This document shows, piece after piece, positions 22,981 through 35,668 of a DNA stretch of 64,000 nt. Position numbers and translations under genes: made by a program. The notes beneath the pieces are model-generated. The model was not told where the DNA came from and did no database searches. It saw only the letters and a program-made list of their open reading frames with translations. The DNA is from Nemertoderma westbladi (taxonomy: Eukaryota; Xenacoelomorpha; Nemertodermatida; Nemertodermatidae). The stretch is from the NCBI GenBank assembly GCA_032718475.1, contig JAUCBJ010003901.1:1-64000 (forward strand), given 5' to 3'. Positions within the stretch are counted from its first letter, which is position 1; the number at the start of each line of letters is the position of its first letter.

Positions 22981-24249
22981 TCTGATATACTGTTTATCTG
23001 ATATACTGTTTGTTATACAAATATCGGATATCGGTAGGCCCTACTGTTTATCTGATATACTGTTTGTTATACAAATATCGGATATAAGTAGGCCCTATTG
23101 TTTATCTGATATACTGTTTATCTGATATACTGTTTGTTATACAAATATCGGATATCGGTAGGCCCTACTGTTTATCTGATATACTGTTTGTTATACAAAT
23201 ATCGGATATCGGTAGGCCTTACTGTTTATCTGATATACTGTTTGTTATACAAATATCGGATATAGGTAGGCCCTACTGTTTAATACTGTTTGTTATACAA
23301 ATATCGGATATCGGTAGGCCCTACTGTTTATCGATATACTGTTTGTTATACAAATATCGGATATCGGTAGGCCCTACTGTTTGTCTGATATACTGTTTGT
23401 TATACAAATATCGGATATCGGTAGGCCCTACTGTTTATCTGATATACTGTTTGTTATACAAATATCGGATATCGGTAGGCCTTACTGTTTATCTGATATA
23501 CTGTTTGTTATACAAATATCGGATATAGGTAGGCCCTACTGTTTAATACTGTTTGTTATACAAATATCGGATATCGGTAGGCCCTACTGTTTATCGATAT
23601 ACTGTTTGTTATACAAATATCGGATATCGGTAGGCCCTACTGTTTGTCTGATATACTGTTTGTTATACAAATATCGGATATCGGTAGGCCCTACTGTTTA
23701 TCTGATATACTGTTTGTTATACAAATATCGGATATAAGTAGGCCCTATTGTTTATCTGATATACTGTTTGTTATACAAATATCGGATATCGGTAGGCCCT
23801 ACTGTTTATCTGATATACTGTTTGTTATACAAATATCGGATATCGGTAGGCCCTACTGTTTATCTGATATACTGTTTGTTATACAAATATCGGATATAGG
23901 TAGGCCCTACTGTTTATCTGATATACTGTTTGTTATACAAATATCGGATATCGGTAGGCCCTACTGTTTATCTGATATACTGTTTGTTATACAAATATCG
24001 GATATCGGTAGGCCCTACTGTTTATCTGATATACTGTTTGTTATACAAATATCGGATATCGGTAGGCCCTACTGTTTATCTGATATACTGTTTGTTATAC
24101 AAATATCGGATATCGGTAGGCCCTACTGTTTATCTGATATACTGTTTGTTATACAAATATCGGATATCGGTAGGCCCTACTGTTTATCTGATATACTGTT
24201 TGTTATACAAATATCGGATATAGGTAGGCCCTACTGTTTATCTGATATA

Positions 24250-27200
24250 CTGTATATCTGATATACTGTTTGTTATACAAATATCGGATATCGGTAGGCC
24301 CTGCTGTTTATCTGATATACTGTTTGTTATACAAATATCGGATATCGGTAGGCCCTACTGTTTATCTGATATACTGTTTGTTATACAAATATCGGATATA
24401 GGTAGGCCCTACTATTTATCTGATATACTGTATATCTGATATAGTGTTTGTTATACAAATATCGGATATAGGTAGGCCCTACTGTTTATCTGATATACTG
24501 TTTGTTATATAAATATCGGATATCGGTAGGCCCTACTGTTTATCTGATATTCTGTTTGTTATACAAATATCGGATATCGGTAGGTCCTACTGTTTATCTG
24601 ATATACTGTTTATCTGATATACTGTTTGTTATACAAATATCGGATAGGTAGGCCCTACTGTTTATCTGATATACTGTTTGTTATACAAATATCGGATAGG
24701 TAGGCCCTACTGTTTATCTGATATACTGTTTGTTATACAAATATCGGATAGGTAGGCCCTACTGTTTATCTGATATACTGTTTGTTATACAAATATCGGA
24801 TAGGTAGGCCCTACTGTTTATCTGATATACTGTTTGTTATACAAATATCGGATAGGTAGGCCCTACTGTTTATCTGATATACTGTTTGTTATACAAATAT
24901 CGGATATCGGTAGGTCCTACTGTTTATCTGATATACTGTTTATCTGATATACTGTTTGTTATACAAATATCGGATATCGGTAGGCCTTACTGTTTATCTG
25001 ATATACTGTTTGTTATACAAATATCGGATATAGGTAGGCCCTACTGTTTATCAGATATACTGTTTGTTATAGAAATATCGGATATAGGATGGCCCTACTG
25101 TTTATCTGATATACTGTTTGTTATACAAATATCGGATATCGGTAGGTCCTACTGTTTATCTGATATACTGTTTGTTATACAAATATCGGATATCGGTAGG
25201 CCTTACTGTTTATCTGATATACTGTTTATCTGATATACTGTTTGTTATACAAATATCGGATATAGGTAGGCCCTACTGTTTATCTGATATATTGTTTGTT
25301 ATAAAAATATCGGATATCGGTAGGCCCTACTGTTTATCTGATATACTGTTTATCTGATATACTGTTTGTTATACAAATATCGGATATAGGTAGGCCCTAT
25401 TGTTTATCTGATATACTGTTTGTTATACAAATATCGGATATCGGTAGCTACTGTTTATCTGATATGCTGTTTGTTATACAAATATCGGATATCGGTAGGC
25501 CCTACTGTTTATCTGATATACTGTTTGTTATACAAATATCGGATATCGGTAGGCCCTACTGTTTATCTGATATACTGTTTATCTGATATACTGTTTGTTA
25601 TACAAATATCGGTAGGCCCTACTGTCTATCTGATATACTGTTTATATGATATACTGTTTGTTATACAAATATCGGATAGGTAGGCCCTACTGTTTATCTG
25701 ATATTTTGTTTGTTATACAAATATCGGATATAGGTAGGCCCTAATGTTTATCTGATATACTGTTTATCTGATATACTGTTTGTTATACAAATATCGGATA
25801 TCGGTAGGCCATACTGTTTATCTGATATACTGTTTGTTATACAAATATCGGATATAGGTAGGCCCTAATGTTTATCTGATATACTGTTTGTTATACAAAT
25901 ATCGGATATCGGTAGGCCCTACTGTTTATCTGATATACTGTTTGTTATACAAATATCGGATATCGGTAGGCCCTACTGTTTATCTGATATACTGTTTGTT
26001 ATACAAATATCGGATATAGGTAGGCCCTACTGTTTATCTGATATACTGTTTGTTATACAAATATCGGATATCGGTAGGCCCTACTGTTTATCTGATATAC
26101 TGTTTGTTATACAAATATCGGATATCGGTAGGCCCTACTGTTTATCTGATATACTGTTTGTTATACAAATATCGGATATCGGTAGGCCCTACTGTTTATC
26201 TGATATACTGTTTGTTATACAAATATCGGATATCGGTAGGCCCTACTGTTTATCTGATATACTGTTTGTTATACAAATATCGGATATCGGTAGGCCCTAC
26301 TCTTTATCTGATATACTGTTTGTTATACAAATATCGGATATCGGTAGGCCCTACTGTTTATCTGATATACTGTTTGTTATACAAATATCGGATATCGGTA
26401 GGCCCTACTGTTTATCTGATATACTGTTTGTTATACAAATATCGGATATCGGTAGGCCCTACTGTTTATCTGATATACTGTTTGTTATACAAATATCGGA
26501 TATCGGTAGGCCCTACTGTTTATCTGATATACTGTTTGTTATACAAATATCGGATATCGGTAGGCCCTACTCTTTATCTGATATACTGTTTGTTATACAA
26601 ATATCGGATATCGGTAGGCCCTACTGTTTATCTGATATACTGTTTGTTATACAAATATCGGATATAGTTAGGCCCTACTGTTTATCTGATATACTGTTTG
26701 TTATACAAATATCGGATATAGGTAGGCCCTACTGTTTATCTGATATACTGTTTGTTATACAAATATCGGATATCGGTAGGCCCTACTGTTTATCTGATAT
26801 ACTGTTTGTTATACAAATATCGGATATCGGTAGGCCCTACTGTTTATCTGATATACTGTTTGTTATACAAATATCGGATATCGGTAGGCCCTACTCTTTA
26901 TCTGATATACTGTTTGTTATACAAATATCGGATATCGGTAGGCCCTACTGTTTATCTGATATACTGTTTGTTATACAAATATCGGATATCGGTAGGCCTT
27001 ACTGTTTATCTGATATACTGTTTGTTATACAAATATCGGATATAGGTAGGCCCTACTGTTTATCTGATATACTGTTTATCTGATATACTGTTTGTTATAC
27101 AAATATCGGATATAGTTAGGCCCTACTGTTTATCTGATATACTGTTTGTTATACAAATATCGGATATAAGTAGACCCTACTGTTTATCTGATATACTGTT

Positions 27201-29650
27201 TGTTATACAAATATCGGATATCGGTAGGCCTTACTGTTTGTCTGATATACTGTTTGTTATACAAATATCGGATATAGGTAGGCCCTACTGTTTATCTGAT
27301 ATACTGTTTGTTATACAAATATCGGATATAGGTAGGCCCTACTGTTTGTCTGATATACTGTTTGTTATACAAATATCGGATATCGGTAGGCCCTACTGTT
27401 TATCTGATATACTGTTTGTTATACAAATATCGGATATAGGTAGGCCCTACTGTTTATCTGATATACTGTTTGTTATACAAATATCGGATATCGGTAGGCC
27501 CTACTGTTTATCTGATATACTGTTTGTTATACAAATATCGGATATCGGTAGGCCTTACTGTTTATCTGATATACTGTTTGTTATACAAATATCGGATATA
27601 GGTAGGCCCTATTGTTTATCTGATATACTGTTTGTTATACAAATATCGGATATCGGTAGGCCCTACTGTTTGTCTGATATACTGTTTGTTATACAAATAT
27701 CGGATATCGGTAGGCCCTACTGTTTATCTGATATACTGTTTGTTATACAAATATCGGATATAGGTAGGCCCTACTGTTTATCTGATATACTGTTTGTTAT
27801 ACAAATATCGGATATCGGTTGGCCCTACTGTTTATCTGATATACTGTTTGTTATACAAAAATCGGATATCGGTAGGCCCTACTGTTTATCTGATATACTG
27901 TTTGTTATACAAATATCGGATATAGGTAGGCCCTACTGTTTATCTGATATACTGTATATCTGATATACTGTTTGTTATACAAATATCGGATATCGGTAGG
28001 CCCTACTGTTTATCTGATATACTGTTTGTTATACAAATATCGGATATCGGTAGGCCCTACTGTTTATCTGATATACTGTTTGTTATACAAATATCGGATA
28101 TAGGTAGGCCCTACTGTTTATCTGATATACTGTATATCTGATATACTGTTTGTTATACAAATATCGGATATAGGTAGGCCCTACTGTTTATCTGTTATAC
28201 TGTTTGTTATACAAATATCGGATATCGGTAGGCCCTACTGCTTATCTGATATACTGTTTGTTATACAAATATCGGATATCGGTAGGCCCTACTGTTTATC
28301 TGATATACTGTTTGTTATACAAATATCGGATATCGGTAGGCCCTACTGTTTATCTGATATACCGTTTGTTATACAAATATCGGATATCGGTAGGCCCTAC
28401 TGTTTATCTGATATACTGTTTGTTATACAAATATCGGATATCGGTAGGCCCTACAGTTTATCTGATATACTGTTTGTTATACAAATATCGGATATCGGTA
28501 GGCCCTACAGTTTATCTGATATACTGTTTGTTATACAAATATCGGATATCGGTAGGCCCTACTGTTTATCTGATATACTGTTTGTTATACAAATATCGGA
28601 TATCGGTAGGTCCTACTGTTTATCTGATATACTGTTTGTTATACAAATATCGGATATCGGTAGGCCCTACTGTTTATCTGATATACTGTTTGTTATACAA
28701 ATATCGGATATCGGTAGGCCTTACTGTTTATCTGATATACTGTTTGTTATACAAATATCGGATATCGGTAGGTCCTACTGTTTATCTGATATACTGTTTG
28801 TTATACAAATATCGGATATAGGTAGGCCCTACTGTTTATCTGATATACTGTTTATCTGATATACTGTTTGTTATACAAATATCGGATATCGGTAGGCCCT
28901 ACTGTTTATCTGATATACTGTTTGTTATACAAATATCGGATATAAGTAGGCCCTATTGTTTATCTGATATACTGTTTATCTGATATACTGTTTGTTATAC
29001 AAATATCGGATATCGGTAGGCCCTACTGTTTATCTGATATACTGTTTGTTATACAAATATCGGATATCGGTAGGCCTTACTGTTTATCTGATATACTGTT
29101 TGTTATACAAATATCGGATATAGGTAGGCCCTACTGTTTAATACTGTTTGTTATACAAATATCGGATATCGGTAGGCCCTACTGTTTATCGATATACTGT
29201 TTGTTATACAAATATCGGATATCGGTAGGCCCTACTGTTTGTCTGATATACTGTTTGTTATACAAATATCGGATATCGGTAGGCCCTACTGTTTATCTGA
29301 TATACTGTTTGTTATACAAATATCGGATATAGGTAGGCCCTACTGTTTATCTGATATACTGTTTGTTATACAAATATCGGATATCGGTAGGCCTTACTGT
29401 TTATCTGATATACTGTTTGTTATACAAATATCGGATATAGGTAGGCCCTACTGTTTAATACTGTTTGTTATACAAATATCGGATATCGGTAGGCCCTACT
29501 GTTTATCGATATACTGTTTGTTATACAAATATCGGATATCGGTAGGCCCTACTGTTTGTCTGATATACTGTTTGTTATACAAATATCGGATATCGGTAGG
29601 CCCTACTGTTTATCTGATATACTGTTTGTTATACAAATATCGGATATAAG
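24250..29650. repeat. Dispersed further copies of the 3.5-kb and 2.4-kb higher-order blocks
   Basis: 24412-27045 repeats the 13.5-15.2 kb series (13871 with 25118, 14173 with 25420, 14803 with 26050, offset 11,247). 27238-29650 repeats the 21.4-23.74 kb series (22346 with 28204, 23381 with 29239, offset 5,858), including the GTTATAC, CTGCTTATC, ATACCG and double ACAGTTT marks. So the block order of the left half is copied as a larger segment. Confidence 0.82.
24640..24900. repeat. Local run of five 52-bp variant units
   Basis: GGATAGG starts at 24642, 24694, 24746, 24798 and 24850, an exact 52-bp period. This variant lacks two bases of the standard unit and is scattered elsewhere, but here it has been amplified in tandem. 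Confidence 0.9.
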
Positions 29651-32642
29651 TAGGCCCTATTGTTTATCTGATATACTGTTTGTTATACAAATATCGGATA
29701 TCGGTAGCTACTGTTTATCTGATATACTGTTTGTTATACAAATATCGGATATCGGTAGGCCCTACTGTTTATCTGATATACTGTTTGTTATACAAATATC
29801 GGATATCGGTAGCTACTGTTTATCTGATATACTGTTTGTTATACAAATATCGGATATCGGTAGGCCCTACTGTTTATCTGATATACTGTTTGTTATACAA
29901 ATATCGGATATAAGTAGGCCCTATTGTTTATCTGATATACTGTTTGTTATACAAATATCGGATATCGGTAGCTACTGTTTATCTGATATACTGTTTGTTA
30001 TACAAATATCGGATATCGGTAGGCCCTACTGTTTATCTGATATACTGTTTGTTATACAAATATCGGATATCGGTAGGCCCTACTGTTTATCTGATATACT
30101 GTTTGTTATACAAATATCGGATATCGGTAGGCCCTACTGTTTATCTGATATACTGTTTGTTATACAAATATCGGATATCGGTAGGCCCTACTGTTTATCT
30201 GATATACTGTTTGTTATACAAATATCGGATATCGGTAGCTACTGTTTATCTGATATACTGTTTGTTATACAAATATCGGATATCGGTAGGCCCTACTGTT
30301 TATCTGATATACTGTTTGTTATACAAATATCGGATATCGGTAGGCCCTACTGTTTATCTGATATACTGTTTGTTATACAAATATCGGATATCGGTAGGCC
30401 CTACTGTTTATCTGATATACTGTTTATCTGATATACTGTTTGTTATACAAATATCGGATATCGGTAGCTACTGTTTATCTGATATACTGTTTGTTATACA
30501 AATATCGGATATCGGTAGGCCCTACTGTTTATCTGATATACTGTTTGTTATACAAATATCGGATATAAGTAGGCCCTATTGTTTATCTGATATACTGTTT
30601 GTTATACAAATATCGGATATCGGTAGGCCCTACTGTTTAATACTGTTTGTTATACAAATATCGGATATCGGTAGGCCCTACTGTTTATCGATATACTGTT
30701 TGTTATACAAATATCGGATATCGGTAGGCCCTACTGTTTGTCTGATATACTGTTTGTTATACAAATATCGGATATCGGTAGGCCCTACTGTTTATCTGAT
30801 ATACTGTTTGTTATACAAATATCGGATATCGGTAGGCCTTACTGTTTATCTGATATACTGTTTGTTATACAAATATCGGATATAGGTAGGCCCTACTGTT
30901 TAATACTGTTTGTTATACAAATATCGGATATCGGTAGGCCCTACTGTTTATCGATATACTGTTTGTTATACAAATATCGGATATCGGTAGGCCCTACTGT
31001 TTGTCTGATATACTGTTTGTTATACAAATATCGGATATCGGTAGGCCCTACTGTTTATCTGATATACTGTTTGTTATACAAATATCGGATATAAGTAGGC
31101 CCTATTGTTTATCTGATATACTGTTTGTTATACAAATATCGGATATCGGTAGCTACTGTTTATCTGATATACTGTTTGTTATACAAATATCGGATATCGG
31201 TAGCTACTGTTTATCTGATATACTGTTTGTTATACAAATATCGGATATCGGTAGGCCCTACTGTTTATCTGATATACTGTTTGTTATACAAATATCGGAT
31301 ATAAGTAGGCCCTATTGTTTATCTGATATACTGTTTGTTATACAAATATCGGATATCGGTAGCTACTGTTTATCTGATATACTGTTTGTTATACAAATAT
31401 CGGATATCGGTAGGCCCTACTGTTTATCTGATATACTGTTTGTTATACAAATATCGGATATCGGTAGGCCCTACTGTTTATCTGATATACTGTTTGTTAT
31501 ACAAATATCGGATATCGGTAGGCCCTACTGTTTATCTGATATACTGTTTGTTATACAAATATCGGATATCGGTAGCTACTGTTTATCTGATATACTGTTT
31601 GTTATACAAATATCGGATATCGGTAGGCCCTACTGTTTATCTGATATACTGTTTGTTATACAAATATCGGATATAGGTAGGCCCTACTGTTTATCTGATA
31701 TACTGTTTGTTATACAAATATCGGATATCGGTAGCCTACTGTTTATCTGATATACTGTTTGTTATACAAATATCGGATATCGGTAGGCCCTACTGTTTAT
31801 CTGATATACTGTTTGTTATACAAATATCGGATATCGGTAGGCCCTACTGTTTATCTGATATACTGTTTGTTATACAAATATCGGATATCGGTAGGCCCTA
31901 CTGTTTATCTGATATACTGTTTGTTATACAAATATCGGATATCGGTAGGCCCTACTGTTTATCTGATATACTGTTTGTTATACAAATATCGGATATCGGT
32001 AGGCCTACTGTTTATCTGATATACTGTTTGTTATACAAATATCGGATATCGGTAGCTACTGTTTATCTGATATACTGTTTGTTATACAAATATCGGATAT
32101 CGGTAGGCCCTACTGTTTATCTGATATACTGTTTGTTATACAAATATCGGATATCGGTAGGCCCTACTGTTTATCTGATATACTGTTTGTTATACAAATA
32201 TCGGATATCGGTAGCCTACTGTTTATCTGATATACTGTTTGTTATACAAATATCGGATATCGGTAGGCCCTACTGTTTATCTGATATACTGTTTGTTATA
32301 CAAATATCGGATATCGGTAGGCCCTACTGTTTATCTGATATACTGTTTGTTATACAAATATCGGATATCGGTAGGCCCTACTGTTTATCTGATATACTGT
32401 TTGTTATACAAATATCGGATATCGGTAGGCCCTACTGTTTATCTGATATACTGTTTGTTATACAAATATCGGATATCGGTAGGCCCTACTGTTTATCTGA
32501 TATACTGTTTGTTATACAAATATCGGATATCGGTAGGCCCTACTGTTTATCTGATATACTGTTTGTTATACAAATATCGGATATAGGTAGGCCCTACTGT
32601 TTATCTGATATACTGTTTGTTATACAAATATCGGATATCGGT

Positions 32643-35600
32643 AGGCCTACTGTTTATCTGATATACTGTTTGTTATACAAATATCGGATATCGGTAGGCC
32701 CTACTGTTTATCTGATATACTGTTTGTTATACAAATATCGGATATCGGTAGGCCCTACTGTTTATCTGATATACTGTTTGTTATACAAATATCGGATATC
32801 GGTAGGCCCTACTGTTTATCTGATATACTGTTTGTTATACAAATATCGGATATCGGTAGGCCCTACTGTTTATCTGATATACTGTTTGTTATACAAATAT
32901 CGGATATCGGTAGGCCCTACTGTTTATCTGATATACTGTTTGTTATACAAATATCGGATATCGGTAGGCCCTACTGTTTATCTGATATACTGTTTGTTAT
33001 ACAAATATCGGATATCGGTAGGCCCTACTGTTTATCTGATATACTGTTTGTTATACAAATATCGGATATCGGTAGGCCCTACTGTTTATCTGATATACTG
33101 TTTGTTATACAAATATCGGATATCGGTAGGCCCTACTGTTTATCTGATATACTGTTTGTTATACAAATATCGGATATCGGTAGGCCCTACTGTTTATCTG
33201 ATATACTGTTTGTTATACAAATATCGGATATCGGTAGGCCCTACTGTTTATCTGATATACTGTTTGTTATACAAATATCGGATATCGGTAGGCCCTACTG
33301 TTTATCTGATATACTGTTTGTTATACAAATATCGGATATCGGTAGGCCCTACTGTTTATCTGATATACTGTTTGTTATACAAATATCGGATATCGGTAGG
33401 CCTACTGTTTATCTGATATACTGTTTGTTATACAAATATCGGATATCGGTAGGCCCTACTGTTTATCTGATATACTGTTTGTTATACAAATATCGGATAT
33501 CGGTAGGCCCTACTGTTTATCTGATATACTGTTTGTTATACAAATATCGGATATCGGTAGGCCCTACTGTTTATCTGATATACTGTTTGTTATACAAATA
33601 TCGGATATCGGTAGGCCCTACTGTTTATCTGATATACTGTTTGTTATACAAATATCGGATATCGGTAGGCCCTACTGTTTATCTGATATACTGTTTGTTA
33701 TACAAATATCGGATATCGGTAGGCCCTACTGTTTATCTGATATACTGTTTGTTATACAAATATCGGATATCGGTAGGCCCTACTGTTTATCTGATATACT
33801 GTTTGTTATACAAATATCGGATATCGGTAGGCCCTACTGTTTATCTGATATACTGTTTGTTATACAAATATCGGATATCGGTAGGCCCTACTGTTTATCT
33901 GATATACTGTTTGTTATACAAATATCGGATATCGGTAGGCCCTACTGTTTATCTGATATACTGTTTGTTATACAAATATCGGATATCGGTAGGCCCTACT
34001 GTTTATCTGATATACTGTTTGTTATACAAATATCGGATATCGGTAGGCCCTACTGTTTATCTGATATACTGTTTGTTATACAAATATCGGATATCGGTAG
34101 GCCCTACTGTTTATCTGATATACTGTTTGTTATACAAATATCGGATATCGGTAGGCCCTACTGTTTATCTGATATACTGTTTGTTATACAAATATCGGAT
34201 ATCGGTAGGCCCTACTGTTTATCTGATATACTGTTTGTTATACAAATATCGGATATCGGTAGGCCCTACTGTTTATCTGATATACTGTTTGTTATACAAA
34301 TATCGGATATCGGTAGGCCCTACTGTTTATCTGATATACTGTTTGTTATACAAATATCGGATATCGGTAGGCCCTACTGTTTATCTGATATACTGTTTGT
34401 TATACAAATATCGGATATCGGTAGGCCCTACTGTTTATCTGATATACTGTTTGTTATACAAATATCGGATATCGGTAGGCCCTACTGTTTATCTGATATA
34501 CTGTTTGTTATACAAATATCGGATATCGGTAGGCCCTACTGTTTATCTGATATACTGTTTGTTATACAAATATCGGATATCGGTAGGCCCTACTGTTTAT
34601 CTGATATACTGTTTGTTATACAAATATCGGATATCGGTAGGCCCTACTGTTTATCTGATATACTGTTTGTTATACAAATATCGGATATCGGTAGGCCCTA
34701 CTGTTTATCTGATATACTGTTTGTTATACAAATATCGGATATCGGTAGGCCCTACTGTTTATCTGATATACTGTTTGTTATACAAATATCGGATATCGGT
34801 AGGCCCTACTGTTTATCTGATATACTGTTTGTTATACAAATATCGGATATCGGTAGGCCCTACTGTTTATCTGATATACTGTTTGTTATACAAATATCGG
34901 ATATCGGTAGGCCCTACTGTTTATCTGATATACTGTTTGTTATACAAATATCGGATATCGGTAGGCCCTACTGTTTATCTGATATACTGTTTGTTATACA
35001 AATATCGGATATCGGTAGGCCCTACTGTTTATCTGATATACTGTTTGTTATACAAATATCGGATATCGGTAGGCCCTACTGTTTATCTGATATACTGTTT
35101 GTTATACAAATATCGGATATCGGTAGGCCCTACTGTTTATCTGATATACTGTTTGTTATACAAATATCGGATATCGGTAGGCCCTACTGTTTATCTGATA
35201 TACTGTTTGTTATACAAATATCGGATATCGGTAGGCCCTACTGTTTATCTGATATACTGTTTGTTATACAAATATCGGATATCGGTAGGCCCTACTGTTT
35301 ATCTGATATACTGTTTGTTATACAAATATCGGATATCGGTAGGCCCTACTGTTTATCTGATATACTGTTTGTTATACAAATATCGGATATCGGTAGGCCC
35401 TACTGTTTATCTGATATACTGTTTGTTATACAAATATCGGATATCGGTAGGCCCTACTGTTTATCTGATATACTGTTTGTTATACAAATATCGGATATCG
35501 GTAGGCCCTACTGTTTATCTGATATACTGTTTGTTATACAAATATCGGATATCGGTAGGCCCTACTGTTTATCTGATATACTGTTTGTTATACAAATATC

Positions 35601-35668
35601 GGATATCGGTAGGCCCTACTGTTTATCTGATATACTGTTTGTTATACAAATATCGGATATCGGTAGGC
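32643..35668. repeat. Homogenised core of the 54-mer array
   Basis: About 14 identical standard units precede one with a single missing C (near 33400). About 41 consecutive identical standard units follow, to a TAGGCCTTAC unit near 35667. The translation of the stop-free frame is unvarying across the whole run. This is the least diverged part of the array. Confidence 0.9.
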
